A stretch of DNA of 64,000 nt from contig CAXXMH010000008.1 in assembly GCA_963664665.2 (NCBI GenBank), forward strand, positions 558,001 to 622,000. Reading direction: 5' to 3'. Of this stretch, positions 45,580 through 55,402 are shown piece by piece (positions within the stretch are counted from its first letter, which is position 1; each line of letters opens with the position of its first letter). The notes below the pieces were generated by a model that was given only the letters and a program-made list of their open reading frames with translations, was not told the origin of the DNA and did no database searches. The translations under genes were made by a program, and so were the position numbers. Source of the stretch: Bin55 sp963664665 (GTDB taxonomy: Bacteria; Pseudomonadota; Gammaproteobacteria; Pseudomonadales; Azotimanducaceae).

Positions 45580-48147
45580 TTATTCAGAGCACTCACGTGT
45601 ACTCGCACATTGAACCAACAACTCGATAGACCCGGGTCCTTCAATTTGCATTCGGTTCGAAACCCCTTCTGCGTTTGGGTAATCGATGTGTACGTCGTAT
45701 GTACCCGCGACGAGCCCTTCAAAATGAAAGGTTCCATCGCTCCCAATCCGTTTGGAAATTTCGAGAGCACGCTCAGCGCTCGATGCATCTGTTCGAACTA
45801 ACCGCACGGAACCATCGCCTACCGGTCGTCTGGTTCTCTCCCCTCGAACGACGCCGCGCAAGGAATTCTCGGGTACCTCGATATCAAACGTCGTCTCGCC
45901 ATCAATCTCCACCTCAAACGCATGTCCTGTATCCGTTCGAATCGTGTGTCTCCCGTCCGAAAGCCGACGCGCTTCGTATCGCCCAGATTCCGTGGTCGTT
46001 ACGTTAACCGCAACTGCGCTTGAGCTTTCAGGTTCGATCTTCAAAGACACGCCTCGCAATGGTTTGCCGCCTGTCGTGAGCCAACCCGTTAGCCCGGATT
46101 CGTCCTCAAAATGGAAATCTACCGTTGACCCACGGTCGTTTCCGTCGCGAAAGTCCTTGACCAACGTATGCCCCAATGAAGTACGCGCAACAATCGTAAC
46201 TTCGGGTGGTAGACCATGAATGACGTATTCACCGTTTCCGAAACGCTTACGAACCAGCACTCGTGATTCTGGATCCTGAGCCGTGATTTCGACTCGTTCG
46301 AGCCCCTCCAGTCCCGTGATAGTGCCCGATGCCGACCAACCCGGCTGCACGATCAGATCGAAGTCGCTTACCCGCTCGCTAGTCTTGAGAACTACCGTTC
46401 GTTCTTGTACCAATCCCGCATCGGTCTCGGCTTTCAGCGTATACGTATCAGGTACAAGGTTCTCCACCCGAAAGCTACCTTCCGTCGGGAATTTCCGAGG
46501 CCACATCCAACTTGAACCGCCAAATTCAATTACGCCTTTGACAGGTGTGCCATCCGGGAGGATCAATGATCCTTCAACTACGCCGTCAAGATTCAGCTCG
46601 ATGTCAAGTTCTTCGGCGTCCATGGGAAGATCAACTGACGCAAAAGAGGTGTAGGGCACATGGACCATCAGACGGTCGACAAGACTTCGAGGTCCTTGGA
46701 GTGTGAACCTTCCTGCCTTATCTGAGACAGCGAAACCTTCCCAGGCTAACCAGTTTACGGGCGCAAAATGAACGGGCGCGTAGTATGAATCGCGAACCCC
46801 ATAAACGCGCACCCCTTCCATAGGCGATCCGGTTCCACCGTTACGTATGACCCCTCGAATCGGTCGCTCTATTTCCAAAGCAATGTCGCCCAAATCGTAC
46901 TCACCACTCGAACCTTCGAATACTTGCCTAGTCCATTGTGAATACCCGGGCGCATTTATTTCGATTTCAGTTCCGTTCTTGTCGATTGGAAATACGGAAA
47001 GATCAAAAACGCCATCGGTGGACTCAATCGTGTGTCTTCTTGATTCACCTTGGTACATAAACACTGTAAATTTCTGTAGTGGGGCGCCACTAGTCGCATC
47101 AATAACACGGCCTCGAATGAACTCCTGACCCAGTCGGAGCTCCAGGCCGTTATACGGAGCTGAAATCTCGGACGTTATCGCGGTACCGACCGACGGCGAA
47201 CCGGCATACAGTCTTCCAGTCGTACCTTTCGCGAATGGACCAATCCGAAAGCTGCCGTCGGACTGCGATAGAGTCCCGGTATCCAAAAATGAGTACGCAT
47301 TTTTCCTTTCTAGCGTAAATGTGCGATCTGATTCAACGACCTCAAGGGAGCCTCGCTTCCACGTCGCATTAACCTCTGTGTCGGGAATGGGTTTGCCAGC
47401 CTCGTCAACGACCTGTCCCGTAACGAAATAACCTTCTTCAATCCCGATTTCCAAATGTTCAATGCCGCCTTCAGGAATTCGGAAGCCAGCAAGAATGACT
47501 GGCGCGAAACCGTCGGCTGTGACGCCTAGTAAGTAGTGGTGATGTTCTTCTATCCCTCCTAACCGGAAAGATCCATCAGCGCCCGTGACCCACTTGGATC
47601 TTACGGCGTCGGGCAGTTCATAGCTTTTCGAGTTCGGCGAAAACGAAATCGTCGCTCCAGCAATCGGTTTGCCGTCCTTCGTTTGAACAATCCCGTTTAG
47701 GTTCACTCCTGGCGATAGAGACAGCTCCAAAGGGTCGACATCACCATTCGGCTGCAATTTGACCTCGATGGGCAATCTGTTTTTCGCGACTACAAGTAGA
47801 ACAGCTTCTTCTTCGACTCCTGTTATCAGTTCAAATTCGCCGGTGGGAGTGAACGACCAGTTCTTTGGTTCTTCCACGCGATCGGAGAGTTCGAAATCTT
47901 CGTGCGGGATGACGTGGTGACTTACGTAGGAAGGCTCACCTGCAACAACGCCTACCCAAGCACCTTCATCGGCATCGACTCCGTGGATATGCCCGCGAAC
48001 TACTCTCTCGCTTGCCTGTAAAAAACTGAATGAGACGAATATCGTCAGCGCAATCGTGAGCGTCTTGATATGAGGAACTAGCGAAGAGGCCGTTACTCTC
48101 GCCGATCGACTATAAATCAAGCACAAACTTCGCTTAAAAGAACGCAT
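45580..48147 (-). CDS. Secreted protein of repeated carboxypeptidase-regulatory-like (Ig-like) domains
   Basis: An 855-residue protein with a long N-terminal region containing a signal anchor or signal peptide (TLTIALTIFVSFSFLQAS, ending near residue 46). The rest is built of about eight beta-sandwich modules of the carboxypeptidase D regulatory type, seen as repeated G-x-V-x-D-x-x-G-x-P-[IL]-x-x-[VA] turns (IVQTKDGKPIAGATISF, VVDEAGKPIPDTEV, VIDATSGAPLQKFTV, VIRNGGTGSPMEGVRVYG) followed by D-G-x-F-x-[LI]. No enzymatic domain is visible. A clear AGGAGA precedes the start. It probably acts in the periplasm or at the surface as a structural or binding protein; the role is unknown. Confidence 0.75.
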   Translation of the reverse strand: MRSFKRSLCLIYSRSARVTASSLVPHIKTLTIALTIFVSFSFLQASERVVRGHIHGVDADEGAWVGVVAGEPSYVSHHVIPHEDFELSDRVEEPKNWSFTPTGEFELITGVEEEAVLLVVAKNRLPIEVKLQPNGDVDPLELSLSPGVNLNGIVQTKDGKPIAGATISFSPNSKSYELPDAVRSKWVTGADGSFRLGGIEEHHHYLLGVTADGFAPVILAGFRIPEGGIEHLEIGIEEGYFVTGQVVDEAGKPIPDTEVNATWKRGSLEVVESDRTFTLERKNAYSFLDTGTLSQSDGSFRIGPFAKGTTGRLYAGSPSVGTAITSEISAPYNGLELRLGQEFIRGRVIDATSGAPLQKFTVFMYQGESRRHTIESTDGVFDLSVFPIDKNGTEIEINAPGYSQWTRQVFEGSSGEYDLGDIALEIERPIRGVIRNGGTGSPMEGVRVYGVRDSYYAPVHFAPVNWLAWEGFAVSDKAGRFTLQGPRSLVDRLMVHVPYTSFASVDLPMDAEELDIELNLDGVVEGSLILPDGTPVKGVIEFGGSSWMWPRKFPTEGSFRVENLVPDTYTLKAETDAGLVQERTVVLKTSERVSDFDLIVQPGWSASGTITGLEGLERVEITAQDPESRVLVRKRFGNGEYVIHGLPPEVTIVARTSLGHTLVKDFRDGNDRGSTVDFHFEDESGLTGWLTTGGKPLRGVSLKIEPESSSAVAVNVTTTESGRYEARRLSDGRHTIRTDTGHAFEVEIDGETTFDIEVPENSLRGVVRGERTRRPVGDGSVRLVRTDASSAERALEISKRIGSDGTFHFEGLVAGTYDVHIDYPNAEGVSNRMQIEGPGSIELLVQCASTRECSE

Positions 48148-48240
48148 TCGGATTCTCCTGGTAAGCTGATTCGTAGCTGCGTGTTGTCGTCGCGTTTATC
48201 TTACCGTTTCCGTGTTTAGACGCAAATAGGCGACTGTCCG

Positions 48241-51234
48241 CTAGTCGTCAAGCCTTAGAAGGTCTTTATCGCCGCCAGTCGCAACCACGTTATCCGTGAT
48301 AACCAATTCCTCTGCGAAGCGGATCAGGTAATTCGGACCTCCTGCTTTCGGACCTGTACCCGAAAGTCCATGCCCACCGAACGGTTGTACGCCAACAGTC
48401 GCTCCAACCATGTCACGATTGATGTAGGAGTTCCCGGCTCCGATTGCTTCGGCCGCGATTTCGGCTCTTCTCTGAATCCGGGTCTGTACACCGAAGGTTA
48501 GTCCAAACCCCGAATTCCTAATGGCGTCAAGGGTTTCACGCCATTGAGCCGTTGGATACGAGTAGATGTGAAGGATGGGGCCGAACACCTCCTCTCGAAC
48601 GGCTTGAATTGAATCGACTTTCACGATGACCGGCCCACAGTGAGTCACTTGGAGCGCCGCATCAAGATCGTGCAGGTAGAGAATGTCATCACGGACGCTC
48701 GCGATGTACTCATGCAATCGGCTTAGAGCAGCCGTGTCAATAATCGGTCCGACATCAGTCGCGATATCGCGAGGATTACCAACGACGAGTAAGCGTGTTG
48801 CGTCGATCAACATCTCGAGAAGTGGTTCGACGATATCTTCCTGTACACACAGTAGACGCAACGCCGAACAACGCTGACCAGCAGACCGAAATGCAGATGA
48901 GATGATGTCATCGACCGTCTGCTCGAGTAAAACGGATGAATCGACCAGCATGGCATTCACACCTCCAGTCTCTGCGACCAGCGGCACAATCGGTCCTACT
49001 CGATCGGCTAACGTCCTTTGAATCGCCTTCGCGGTCGCGAAAGAACCGGTGAACGCGATGCCAGCGACTTGCTTATGTGCAACGAGCTGTTCACCAACTC
49101 TTCCACCCCCAAGCACGATTTGCAAGGTGTCAGGTGGCAACTCCGCCTGCCGGAGCAACTCGATCGCGCAACGTCCGATCATTGGCGTTTGCTCAGCCGG
49201 TTTGGCTATGACCGCGTTTCCGGCGGCAAGTGCGGCTACTACTTGACCGATAAATATCGCAAGAGGGAAATTCCATGGCGCGATGCACGCGATGACGCCG
49301 CGACCTCGGTAACTCAGAACATTCACCTCACCCGTTGGACCTAGTAGTGTCGTCGGTGCGAACACACGTTCGCACTCTGAACCGTAGTACAGACAAAAAT
49401 CAACGGCTTCGCGGATTTCCGCAATTGCGTCAACCAGTGTTTTGCCCGCTTCATCACGCAACAAACGGATCAGCTGTGCGCTCTGCCTCTCTAGTAGCGC
49501 TGCATAGCGCTCGAGTAGCTTTCGACGATCCTTAGGCGACACTCTCGACCAAGTTGCATATGCCTGCGTTGCGCGGTTTATCGCCTGATCAACTTCTCTT
49601 CGGGTACTTGCTATCGGAGGTCGCAACTCCACGGAAGCAGCGTCAACCTCTGCCAATAGGTCCTCGACCATTTGTCGGTCACCCAAGTCGACCCCCGAGG
49701 AGTTTTGCCGGGCTTTACCGTATATTTCGGTTGGTAACGCAATTTGAGGATGTGATTGATACTCCCTTCGTTCTACGACCTCAATCGGATCTTGTACGAC
49801 CTCTTCAATTGGCAACTCGTCATCTAAGAATCGGTTAACGAACGATGCATTTGCGCCGTTCTCTAGCAACCTGCGGACCAGGTAGGACAAAAGGTCTTTG
49901 AACTCACCCACAGGCGCGTACATTCGAACTGGCGGCATGGCCTCAAAACGCGCGTCCGCTCGTGCGTAAAGCAGTTCCCCCATCCCGTGCAATCGCTGGA
50001 ATTCAAATGAACGCCCGGCGGACAAACGCATCGCTGCAGCGATTGAGTAAGCGTTATGCGTTGCCACCTGGGGATAAAGATGATCGCAAGCGAACAGTCT
50101 CCGCATCGCAGCTAACCACGCAAGATCCGTCGACGCTTTCCGAGTGAATACAGGATAACCCGCCAAACCGTCTACCTGTGCGGCTTTGATCTCTGCATCC
50201 CAATACGCGCCTTTCACCAAACGAACGGGAATCGTGCGTTTGGTTAACCTCGCTAGGTCTTCGAGCCACTCAACAACGGCGAACCCGCGTTTTGAGTACG
50301 CCTGAACGACAAAGCCGAGACCGTCCCAATCTCGATGGGAATGTGACCGAGCCAACTGCTCGAAGATCTCCAGCGATAGTTCCAACCGATTCGCTTCCTC
50401 AGCATCGATCGAAACTTGAACGTCTAAGTCCGCAGCTAGCGATGTCAACTCTTCCATCCGCGCACTTAGTTCCTGTACCACGCGACCTCGCTGCAATGGT
50501 TCATATCGGGGGTGTAGCGCTGACAGTTTGACCGACATGCCTGACGCCGTCGCTGCGTTTTCGTTCGCCTTCGCGATAGCTCTTAACGCAACGACGTATG
50601 CATCAAAATATTCATCAGCGGCGGCCACCGTTCGCGCGCCTTCACCTAACATGTCGAACGAACACGGGACTCCCAATCGTTCAGCACGTTGCAATGCTCC
50701 GTCAATCGTCCGCCCAAACACGAATTCGTTACCGAGAATTCGTACAGCATGAGCCATCGCCGCTCTTATGGCTGTTTCGCCAGCACTCGCTACAAGTGAT
50801 GCCAGCCAATCGCCTATGTTCTGGGTGATCGCAGGTTGTAGCGACATCACCTTACCGGTTAACAACAGAGCCCACGTTGACGCGTTCAAGAAGACTGAGT
50901 CCGAGTGCCCTAGATGCTCAGCCCAATCAGCCGAGCTGAGACGTTCCGACAGTAAAGCATCGGCAGTTCTTTCGTCGGGGATCCGCAATAAGGCTTCACT
51001 GATGCACATGAGCGCCACACCTGCTGAACTCGACAGACCGTATTCGGCGAGGAATTGATCCAGAAATGCCCGCTCATGTGAGTGCTCACGACATTCCCTT
51101 ACGAGCTCGCGTGCATCGTCGAGGATGTGTGCTCGCTCTGCATCGCTCAGCGCCAGCGTTTTGTGAAGCGTACGCAGTGCCTGCTCTTCGGTGAGACGAC
51201 CGGCAGCCGTTATGGCGCTTGAATTAAGTTCCAA
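48241..51234 (-). CDS. putA: Bifunctional proline dehydrogenase / P5C dehydrogenase PutA
   Basis: A 997-residue enzyme that oxidises proline to glutamate in two steps. The FAD-binding proline dehydrogenase barrel (about 160-460) has VSIDAEEANRLELSLEIFE, IPVRLVKGAYWDAEIK and THNAYSIAAAM. The NAD-dependent aldehyde dehydrogenase half (about 540-980) has IAPWNFPLAIFIGQVVAALAAGNAVIAKPAEQTP, LVAETGGVNAMLVDSS and FRSAGQRCSALRLL with the catalytic Cys. No ribbon-helix-helix DNA-binding domain precedes it, so it is a short, non-repressor PutA. Start is TTG 51234. It is divergent from the purine permease gene. Electrons from proline go to the quinone pool. Confidence 0.97.
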   Translation of the reverse strand: MELNSSAITAAGRLTEEQALRTLHKTLALSDAERAHILDDARELVRECREHSHERAFLDQFLAEYGLSSSAGVALMCISEALLRIPDERTADALLSERLSSADWAEHLGHSDSVFLNASTWALLLTGKVMSLQPAITQNIGDWLASLVASAGETAIRAAMAHAVRILGNEFVFGRTIDGALQRAERLGVPCSFDMLGEGARTVAAADEYFDAYVVALRAIAKANENAATASGMSVKLSALHPRYEPLQRGRVVQELSARMEELTSLAADLDVQVSIDAEEANRLELSLEIFEQLARSHSHRDWDGLGFVVQAYSKRGFAVVEWLEDLARLTKRTIPVRLVKGAYWDAEIKAAQVDGLAGYPVFTRKASTDLAWLAAMRRLFACDHLYPQVATHNAYSIAAAMRLSAGRSFEFQRLHGMGELLYARADARFEAMPPVRMYAPVGEFKDLLSYLVRRLLENGANASFVNRFLDDELPIEEVVQDPIEVVERREYQSHPQIALPTEIYGKARQNSSGVDLGDRQMVEDLLAEVDAASVELRPPIASTRREVDQAINRATQAYATWSRVSPKDRRKLLERYAALLERQSAQLIRLLRDEAGKTLVDAIAEIREAVDFCLYYGSECERVFAPTTLLGPTGEVNVLSYRGRGVIACIAPWNFPLAIFIGQVVAALAAGNAVIAKPAEQTPMIGRCAIELLRQAELPPDTLQIVLGGGRVGEQLVAHKQVAGIAFTGSFATAKAIQRTLADRVGPIVPLVAETGGVNAMLVDSSVLLEQTVDDIISSAFRSAGQRCSALRLLCVQEDIVEPLLEMLIDATRLLVVGNPRDIATDVGPIIDTAALSRLHEYIASVRDDILYLHDLDAALQVTHCGPVIVKVDSIQAVREEVFGPILHIYSYPTAQWRETLDAIRNSGFGLTFGVQTRIQRRAEIAAEAIGAGNSYINRDMVGATVGVQPFGGHGLSGTGPKAGGPNYLIRFAEELVITDNVVATGGDKDLLRLDD

Positions 51235-51375
51235 GATCGAGCGTGAGCCTACGTGCTTGCTGACGTGCGTTTAGCGAAGTTTAGGCAGGATACTGGCGTT
51301 GACGACCTAACCATCATCATCGCTTTTACAATGTCTCGTGCTCTCTAACAAGGTGATCTTCTACGGTCGAAATAG

Positions 51376-52677
51376 ATGCTAGAAACACTTGATCGATTCT
51401 TTGAGCTGAAGGACCGTGGTACGAATTTCAAAACGGAATTGCTGGCCGGGGCGACCACGTTTCTGACCCTGGTTTACATCGTATTTGTGAATCCCACCAT
51501 CCTCGCAGAGGCGGGTATGGATCACAACGCAGTGTTCGTCGCTACGTGCTTGGCAGCGGCGTTCGGTTGCCTCGTGATGGGACTCTACGCGAACTATCCA
51601 ATCGCGCTCGCACCTGGGATGGGACTGAACGCGTACTTCGCGGCGACGTTGGTTCTCGCCATGGGAGTCTCTTGGCAAGTAGCGTTGGGGGCGGTGTTCT
51701 GTTCCGGGATCCTGTTCTTAGTCCTGTCTATCCTCCCGATACGGGAGTCGATCATCAACAGTATCCCGAAGTCGCAAAAAATGGCGATCGCGGCTGGTAT
51801 CGGGGTGTTTCTGATGCTCGTCGCGCTACGTAGCGTAGATGTCTTAGAGGACAACCTTCTGGACATTTCCACGTTCGGAAATTTCATGCAGTGGTCCGCA
51901 GTTCTCGTTTTGATTGGCTTCACCGTCATGGTAGTCCTGGATTTCAAGAAGATCCCGGGATCGATAGCGCTAGTGATTCTCGCAATCGCGATCTTCTGCT
52001 GGCTAGCAGGATGGGCACCAGTTCCCCAAGCTGTTGTCAGTGAGGTGCCGTCTCTCGGACCGACCTTCCTGCAGCTCGACATTGGTGGCGCGCTGTCCAT
52101 CGGCTTAGTAACAATCGTGTTCGCATTACTGCTCGTTGACCTATTCGACACGAGCGGAACACTCGTCGCTGTCCTGCATCAAGCGAGCATGCTTGACGAG
52201 GAAGGCCGCATCAAAAATCTTCGCCATGCGTTACTCGCTGACAGTACCGCCACAATCTTTGGGTCGTTGGTCGGAACTTCGACCACAACAAGCTACATTG
52301 AGAGTGCTGCCGGTATCCGAGTCGGTGGGCGAACCGGCTTAACAGCCGTTACCGTGGGTTTGTTATTCCTACTTGCGATGCTCTTCGCACCGATCGCCAC
52401 TGCGATCCCCTCTTATGCGACCGCACCCGCGATTCTCTTCGTTGGCTGTGCCATGGCTAAGTCACTTGGGGAAATTGATTGGAGTGACTTGACCGAAGCG
52501 ATGCCTGCCGTGATCACCGCGTTCGCTATCCCCTTCTCAGGGTCAATTGCGACCGGCATCGGTATCGGCTTCATTACTTACGTGCTTACCAAGATTCTGG
52601 CAGGTCAGATCAAATCAATCCATCCCGCGATGGGTGTCATCGCAGCTATATTCGTCGTGAAGTTTGTCTTTCTTTAG
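51376..52677 (+). CDS. NCS2 family purine permease (AzgA/GhxP-like)
   Basis: A 433-residue inner-membrane protein with about 12-14 hydrophobic segments. The opening LDRFFELKDRGTNFKTELLAGATTFLTLVYIVFVNPTIL and ANYPIALAPGMGLNAYFA, plus VGTSTTTSYIESAAGIRVGGRTGLTAV, are diagnostic for the AzgA-like branch of nucleobase transporters. These import hypoxanthine, guanine or adenine with protons. No purine catabolic genes are adjacent, so it is likely a salvage transporter. It is divergent from putA with a 141-base gap and faces the convergent hypothetical gene. Confidence 0.93.
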   Translation: MLETLDRFFELKDRGTNFKTELLAGATTFLTLVYIVFVNPTILAEAGMDHNAVFVATCLAAAFGCLVMGLYANYPIALAPGMGLNAYFAATLVLAMGVSWQVALGAVFCSGILFLVLSILPIRESIINSIPKSQKMAIAAGIGVFLMLVALRSVDVLEDNLLDISTFGNFMQWSAVLVLIGFTVMVVLDFKKIPGSIALVILAIAIFCWLAGWAPVPQAVVSEVPSLGPTFLQLDIGGALSIGLVTIVFALLLVDLFDTSGTLVAVLHQASMLDEEGRIKNLRHALLADSTATIFGSLVGTSTTTSYIESAAGIRVGGRTGLTAVTVGLLFLLAMLFAPIATAIPSYATAPAILFVGCAMAKSLGEIDWSDLTEAMPAVITAFAIPFSGSIATGIGIGFITYVLTKILAGQIKSIHPAMGVIAAIFVVKFVFL

Positions 52678-52709
52678 ATCAACATAGCAACAACCCGAAA
52701 GTTTGCGTG

Positions 52710-53375
52710 TCATTCAGATTCTGAAGCACTCTGTGGAAGAGCTTCCGGTGGAAACACTTTTGGCACTGTGACTGGCCTCATGTAAGCGAAGGCGTCTCTC
52801 ATTGCCATGTTCGCGATTTTTTCCGCTTGCGAATTCAATTCAACGGGTTCATCGAAACGAATGTTGATGCGGCGCTTGAAAAGTGGTGGCGCAAACCCTG
52901 TCTGGAGCAGCGTTACTTTCTTGAGTTGAGGTCTCTCTCCCACCCAATCCAAGTCAACTTTCCCAACCATGTATTCCTTGTTGTCAATGTGGATGTATGT
53001 GACTGGACCGGGAGCCGTTCGATAAAGGATCTCTGGCTCTTTCTCGTTTTCCTCGCTGACAAGGAAGTAGTGCATAGTCGTACAGACAACGCAAGGACCA
53101 CCTGCATGGTTGCGCCGAGATTCGGTGGTGGCGTCTGAATCGGATGCGGTGACCTGTACGGCTAATACCGTACCCTCACCAAACGGGTAGCCAGGTATTT
53201 CGCGAATGATCCCAAAAACGGAGATTTCGCCATTCTTGACTGTCGCCGGTTGTACGTTTAGCAGCTTCGACTCGTCGGCATGTACAAACGAAGATGCAGA
53301 AGCACAAATAACGAAACAGATTACCCACCGAAAGGCGAAACTCTCGATAGGCGAGTTGGATGCGTTTTGTACCAA
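52710..53375 (-). CDS. Secreted hypothetical protein
   Basis: A 221-residue protein that I do not recognise. It has a signal peptide (FRWVICFVICASASSFVHA, cleavage near residue 34) and a mature domain containing a C-V-V-C pair in GGPCVVCTTMHYF, plus strands such as PVTYIHIDNKEYMVGKVDLDW. The C-terminus is helical and then Pro/Ser-rich. The start would be TTG 53375. The CxxC might bind a metal or be redox active, but it is a single motif. It is convergent with the permease gene and about 80 bases downstream of the TauD-like gene. Confidence 0.6.
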   Translation of the reverse strand: MVQNASNSPIESFAFRWVICFVICASASSFVHADESKLLNVQPATVKNGEISVFGIIREIPGYPFGEGTVLAVQVTASDSDATTESRRNHAGGPCVVCTTMHYFLVSEENEKEPEILYRTAPGPVTYIHIDNKEYMVGKVDLDWVGERPQLKKVTLLQTGFAPPLFKRRINIRFDEPVELNSQAEKIANMAMRDAFAYMRPVTVPKVFPPEALPQSASESE

Positions 53376-53458
53376 AAGCCAGACTCCCTTTCAAATTGAA
53401 GGGAAGGTGTTTAACCTGGCTCCTTGCGTCAGACGGCTAAAGCACCTTCTGTAGCGAT

Positions 53459-54406
53459 TTAGACACTTTCTGCCGCTTCCTGTTGCTCAAAAAGTCTTGA
53501 CAGATTGCTTGACGAAGGAAAGAAGGCATCGGCCCGTGGATCGGCAAATGTCGGTGCGAGTTCTGTTTCAGGTTCACCAGAAACGCGTGACGCTCGTAAT
53601 ACTCGAGTGTGGCCGGGGTCATAGGGTCTAGCGCGGTGCATGACACAACGATTGTCCCAGACCACCAGATCGTTGACTTGCCACTTGTGCTCATAAACGC
53701 GAGGCGGTTGGCACGCATCCTCCAGCAAACTATCCAGAAATGCTTCCGAGTCCTCCGGGCTCATCCCCGGAATGCCGTACGCATGTCGCCCAGTGTAGAT
53801 CGATTTTCGGCCGGTTTCAGGATGTGTCTTGATGACGGGTCGAAGTGGAGCGCCTTTGTCGTGAAAACCATACATGTTGTCGGTCCTGAAGACGTACCCG
53901 AGTCTCGATTGCGAGTAGTACAACGAGTGATGCGCTGATAACCCTTCAAGCTTTTCCTTCATGGCGTCGTCTAATGCGTCGTACGCCGCGCGCATATCAG
54001 AGAAACCGGTCTCACCACCTTCAGGCGGCACTACCAACGCCATCAACATCGCTGCCTTGGAGGCTAGAGGCATGTAGGTGCTGTCGGTATGCCAGCCTTC
54101 ATTGCCTTTCAACATGCAGTACTGGTAGTCGTCTGTTTGCGCTAACGTACCGTCGGCTTTTTGGTTGCTAAAACGGGCCGTAGTACTGTATTGCTTCGGG
54201 TTGAGTTTCTCAATCGCTCCAAAGCGTAGCGCGAAGGCACCCTGTGATTCGTCGTCAAGATTGTCCTGACCGGGAAATACCAACAGGCCGAATGTCAGGA
54301 ATGCGTCGTGAATCTGTACCCACGTCTCATCGTCGAGATTGGCGAGATCAACGTCGGTGACAACCGCGCCAAGTGTCGCGTCAATAGGGGTTATCGCTAG
54401 AGTCAT
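53459..54406 (-). CDS. TauD/TfdA family Fe(II)/2-oxoglutarate dioxygenase
   Basis: A 315-residue dioxygenase. The iron-binding facial triad is H-x-D in GWHTDSTYMP and the distal His in DNRCVMHRARPYDP; the later Arg in TRVLRASR binds 2-oxoglutarate. LGAVVTDVDLANLDDETWVQIHDAFLTFGLLVFPGQ is the usual N-terminal pattern of the family. Members hydroxylate taurine, 2,4-D-type acids or other carboxylates or sulfonates with release of CO2 and succinate; the substrate cannot be read. It lies directly downstream of a second 2OG dioxygenase gene on the same strand. Confidence 0.92.
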   Translation of the reverse strand: MTLAITPIDATLGAVVTDVDLANLDDETWVQIHDAFLTFGLLVFPGQDNLDDESQGAFALRFGAIEKLNPKQYSTTARFSNQKADGTLAQTDDYQYCMLKGNEGWHTDSTYMPLASKAAMLMALVVPPEGGETGFSDMRAAYDALDDAMKEKLEGLSAHHSLYYSQSRLGYVFRTDNMYGFHDKGAPLRPVIKTHPETGRKSIYTGRHAYGIPGMSPEDSEAFLDSLLEDACQPPRVYEHKWQVNDLVVWDNRCVMHRARPYDPGHTRVLRASRVSGEPETELAPTFADPRADAFFPSSSNLSRLFEQQEAAESV

Positions 54407-54486
54407 TTAGTCATCTCCAATCGAGACTTACTTATTTTTAACTCACCTAATCCTACCACTAAAGGTAGAAAGGCTACGCGTACCGA

Positions 54487-55311
54487 TCAGTCACGATAGT
54501 GCTTGTGCAAAGGCGTGAGATCGTCTCCTGTTGGCGGTTCATTGCGCCGCCACTTGCCAATCTTCCCACGACATGGAATGCCGAGGTTGAGTACACGTTC
54601 TGCGCCTTCCACCGCACCGCAACTCGAAGGGATGTACCGAAGCGCTAATCCACAGCGGCGACGATTCGATTGATTAGGCTCAGAACCATGTAGAAGTGTA
54701 CTGGTATGGATCGAGATCTGACCGGCTTGCAATACGTTTGTCACTGGATCGCCGAAGCGTTCAGGATCTTGAACCTCTTGCCAAAGTACTGTAGGACCTT
54801 CCGCTCGTTCGAATGCGATTGCTCCCTGTTGATGGCTGCCAGGCATAAATGTCAGAGGCGAGTTTGTCACATCGACGTCATCAATGGCAAGCCAAACCGT
54901 TACGGTTTTGGTAGGTCGCACTGGCCAATAAGTTGCATCCTGATGCCACGGTACTCGCTTCGGATCGTGACCCATCTTGCAGAAGTAATGCGTTGACCAA
55001 CATACGAAGTCGGAGCCGAGAAGATCTTCAACAAAGTCCAGAATTTTTGGGTGCTGCGCCATGTCCCATATGCCTCGGCAACGCAAGTGATAACCGTCAA
55101 GGGCGTAGGTGTTGCGGCCGTCTCGCATGGCCTGCATGCGATTAAGGAGAGATTCGAAATATGCGCGCGCAGCCGATACTTCGTCTTCGTCGAGTGCGTC
55201 GAGAGGCTGTATAAACCCATCCGTATTGAACGCTTCTATCTGAGCTTGGGAGAGAGTCTTGGCTTGCTCTGCACTCGCCGGATAGAAGCCTATGTCCTCA
55301 CGCATGCGCAC
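54487..55311 (-). CDS. Phytanoyl-CoA dioxygenase (PhyH) family protein
   Basis: A 274-residue Fe(II)/2-oxoglutarate oxygenase. The triad is seen as VPWHQDATYWPV (H-x-D) and STLLHGSEPNQSNRRRCGLALRYIPS (distal His and the 2OG-binding Arg). FNTDGFIQPLDALDEDEVSAARAYFESLL is the typical opening. Bacterial members act on diverse small molecules, including ectoine, chlorinated or phytanoyl substrates. It begins at GTG 55311, or at ATG 55305 two codons later. It precedes the TauD-like gene by 80 bases, so the two oxygenases may serve one pathway. Confidence 0.9.
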   Translation of the reverse strand: MRMREDIGFYPASAEQAKTLSQAQIEAFNTDGFIQPLDALDEDEVSAARAYFESLLNRMQAMRDGRNTYALDGYHLRCRGIWDMAQHPKILDFVEDLLGSDFVCWSTHYFCKMGHDPKRVPWHQDATYWPVRPTKTVTVWLAIDDVDVTNSPLTFMPGSHQQGAIAFERAEGPTVLWQEVQDPERFGDPVTNVLQAGQISIHTSTLLHGSEPNQSNRRRCGLALRYIPSSCGAVEGAERVLNLGIPCRGKIGKWRRNEPPTGDDLTPLHKHYRD

Positions 55312-55402
55312 GGATTCTACGGTTCAAATGACCCGCCGCCACGATCTAGAAGTACTGTCCGATCTTGTGTCGGCAAGCTTGAATAAACCCCGAACTCTCG
55401 CA

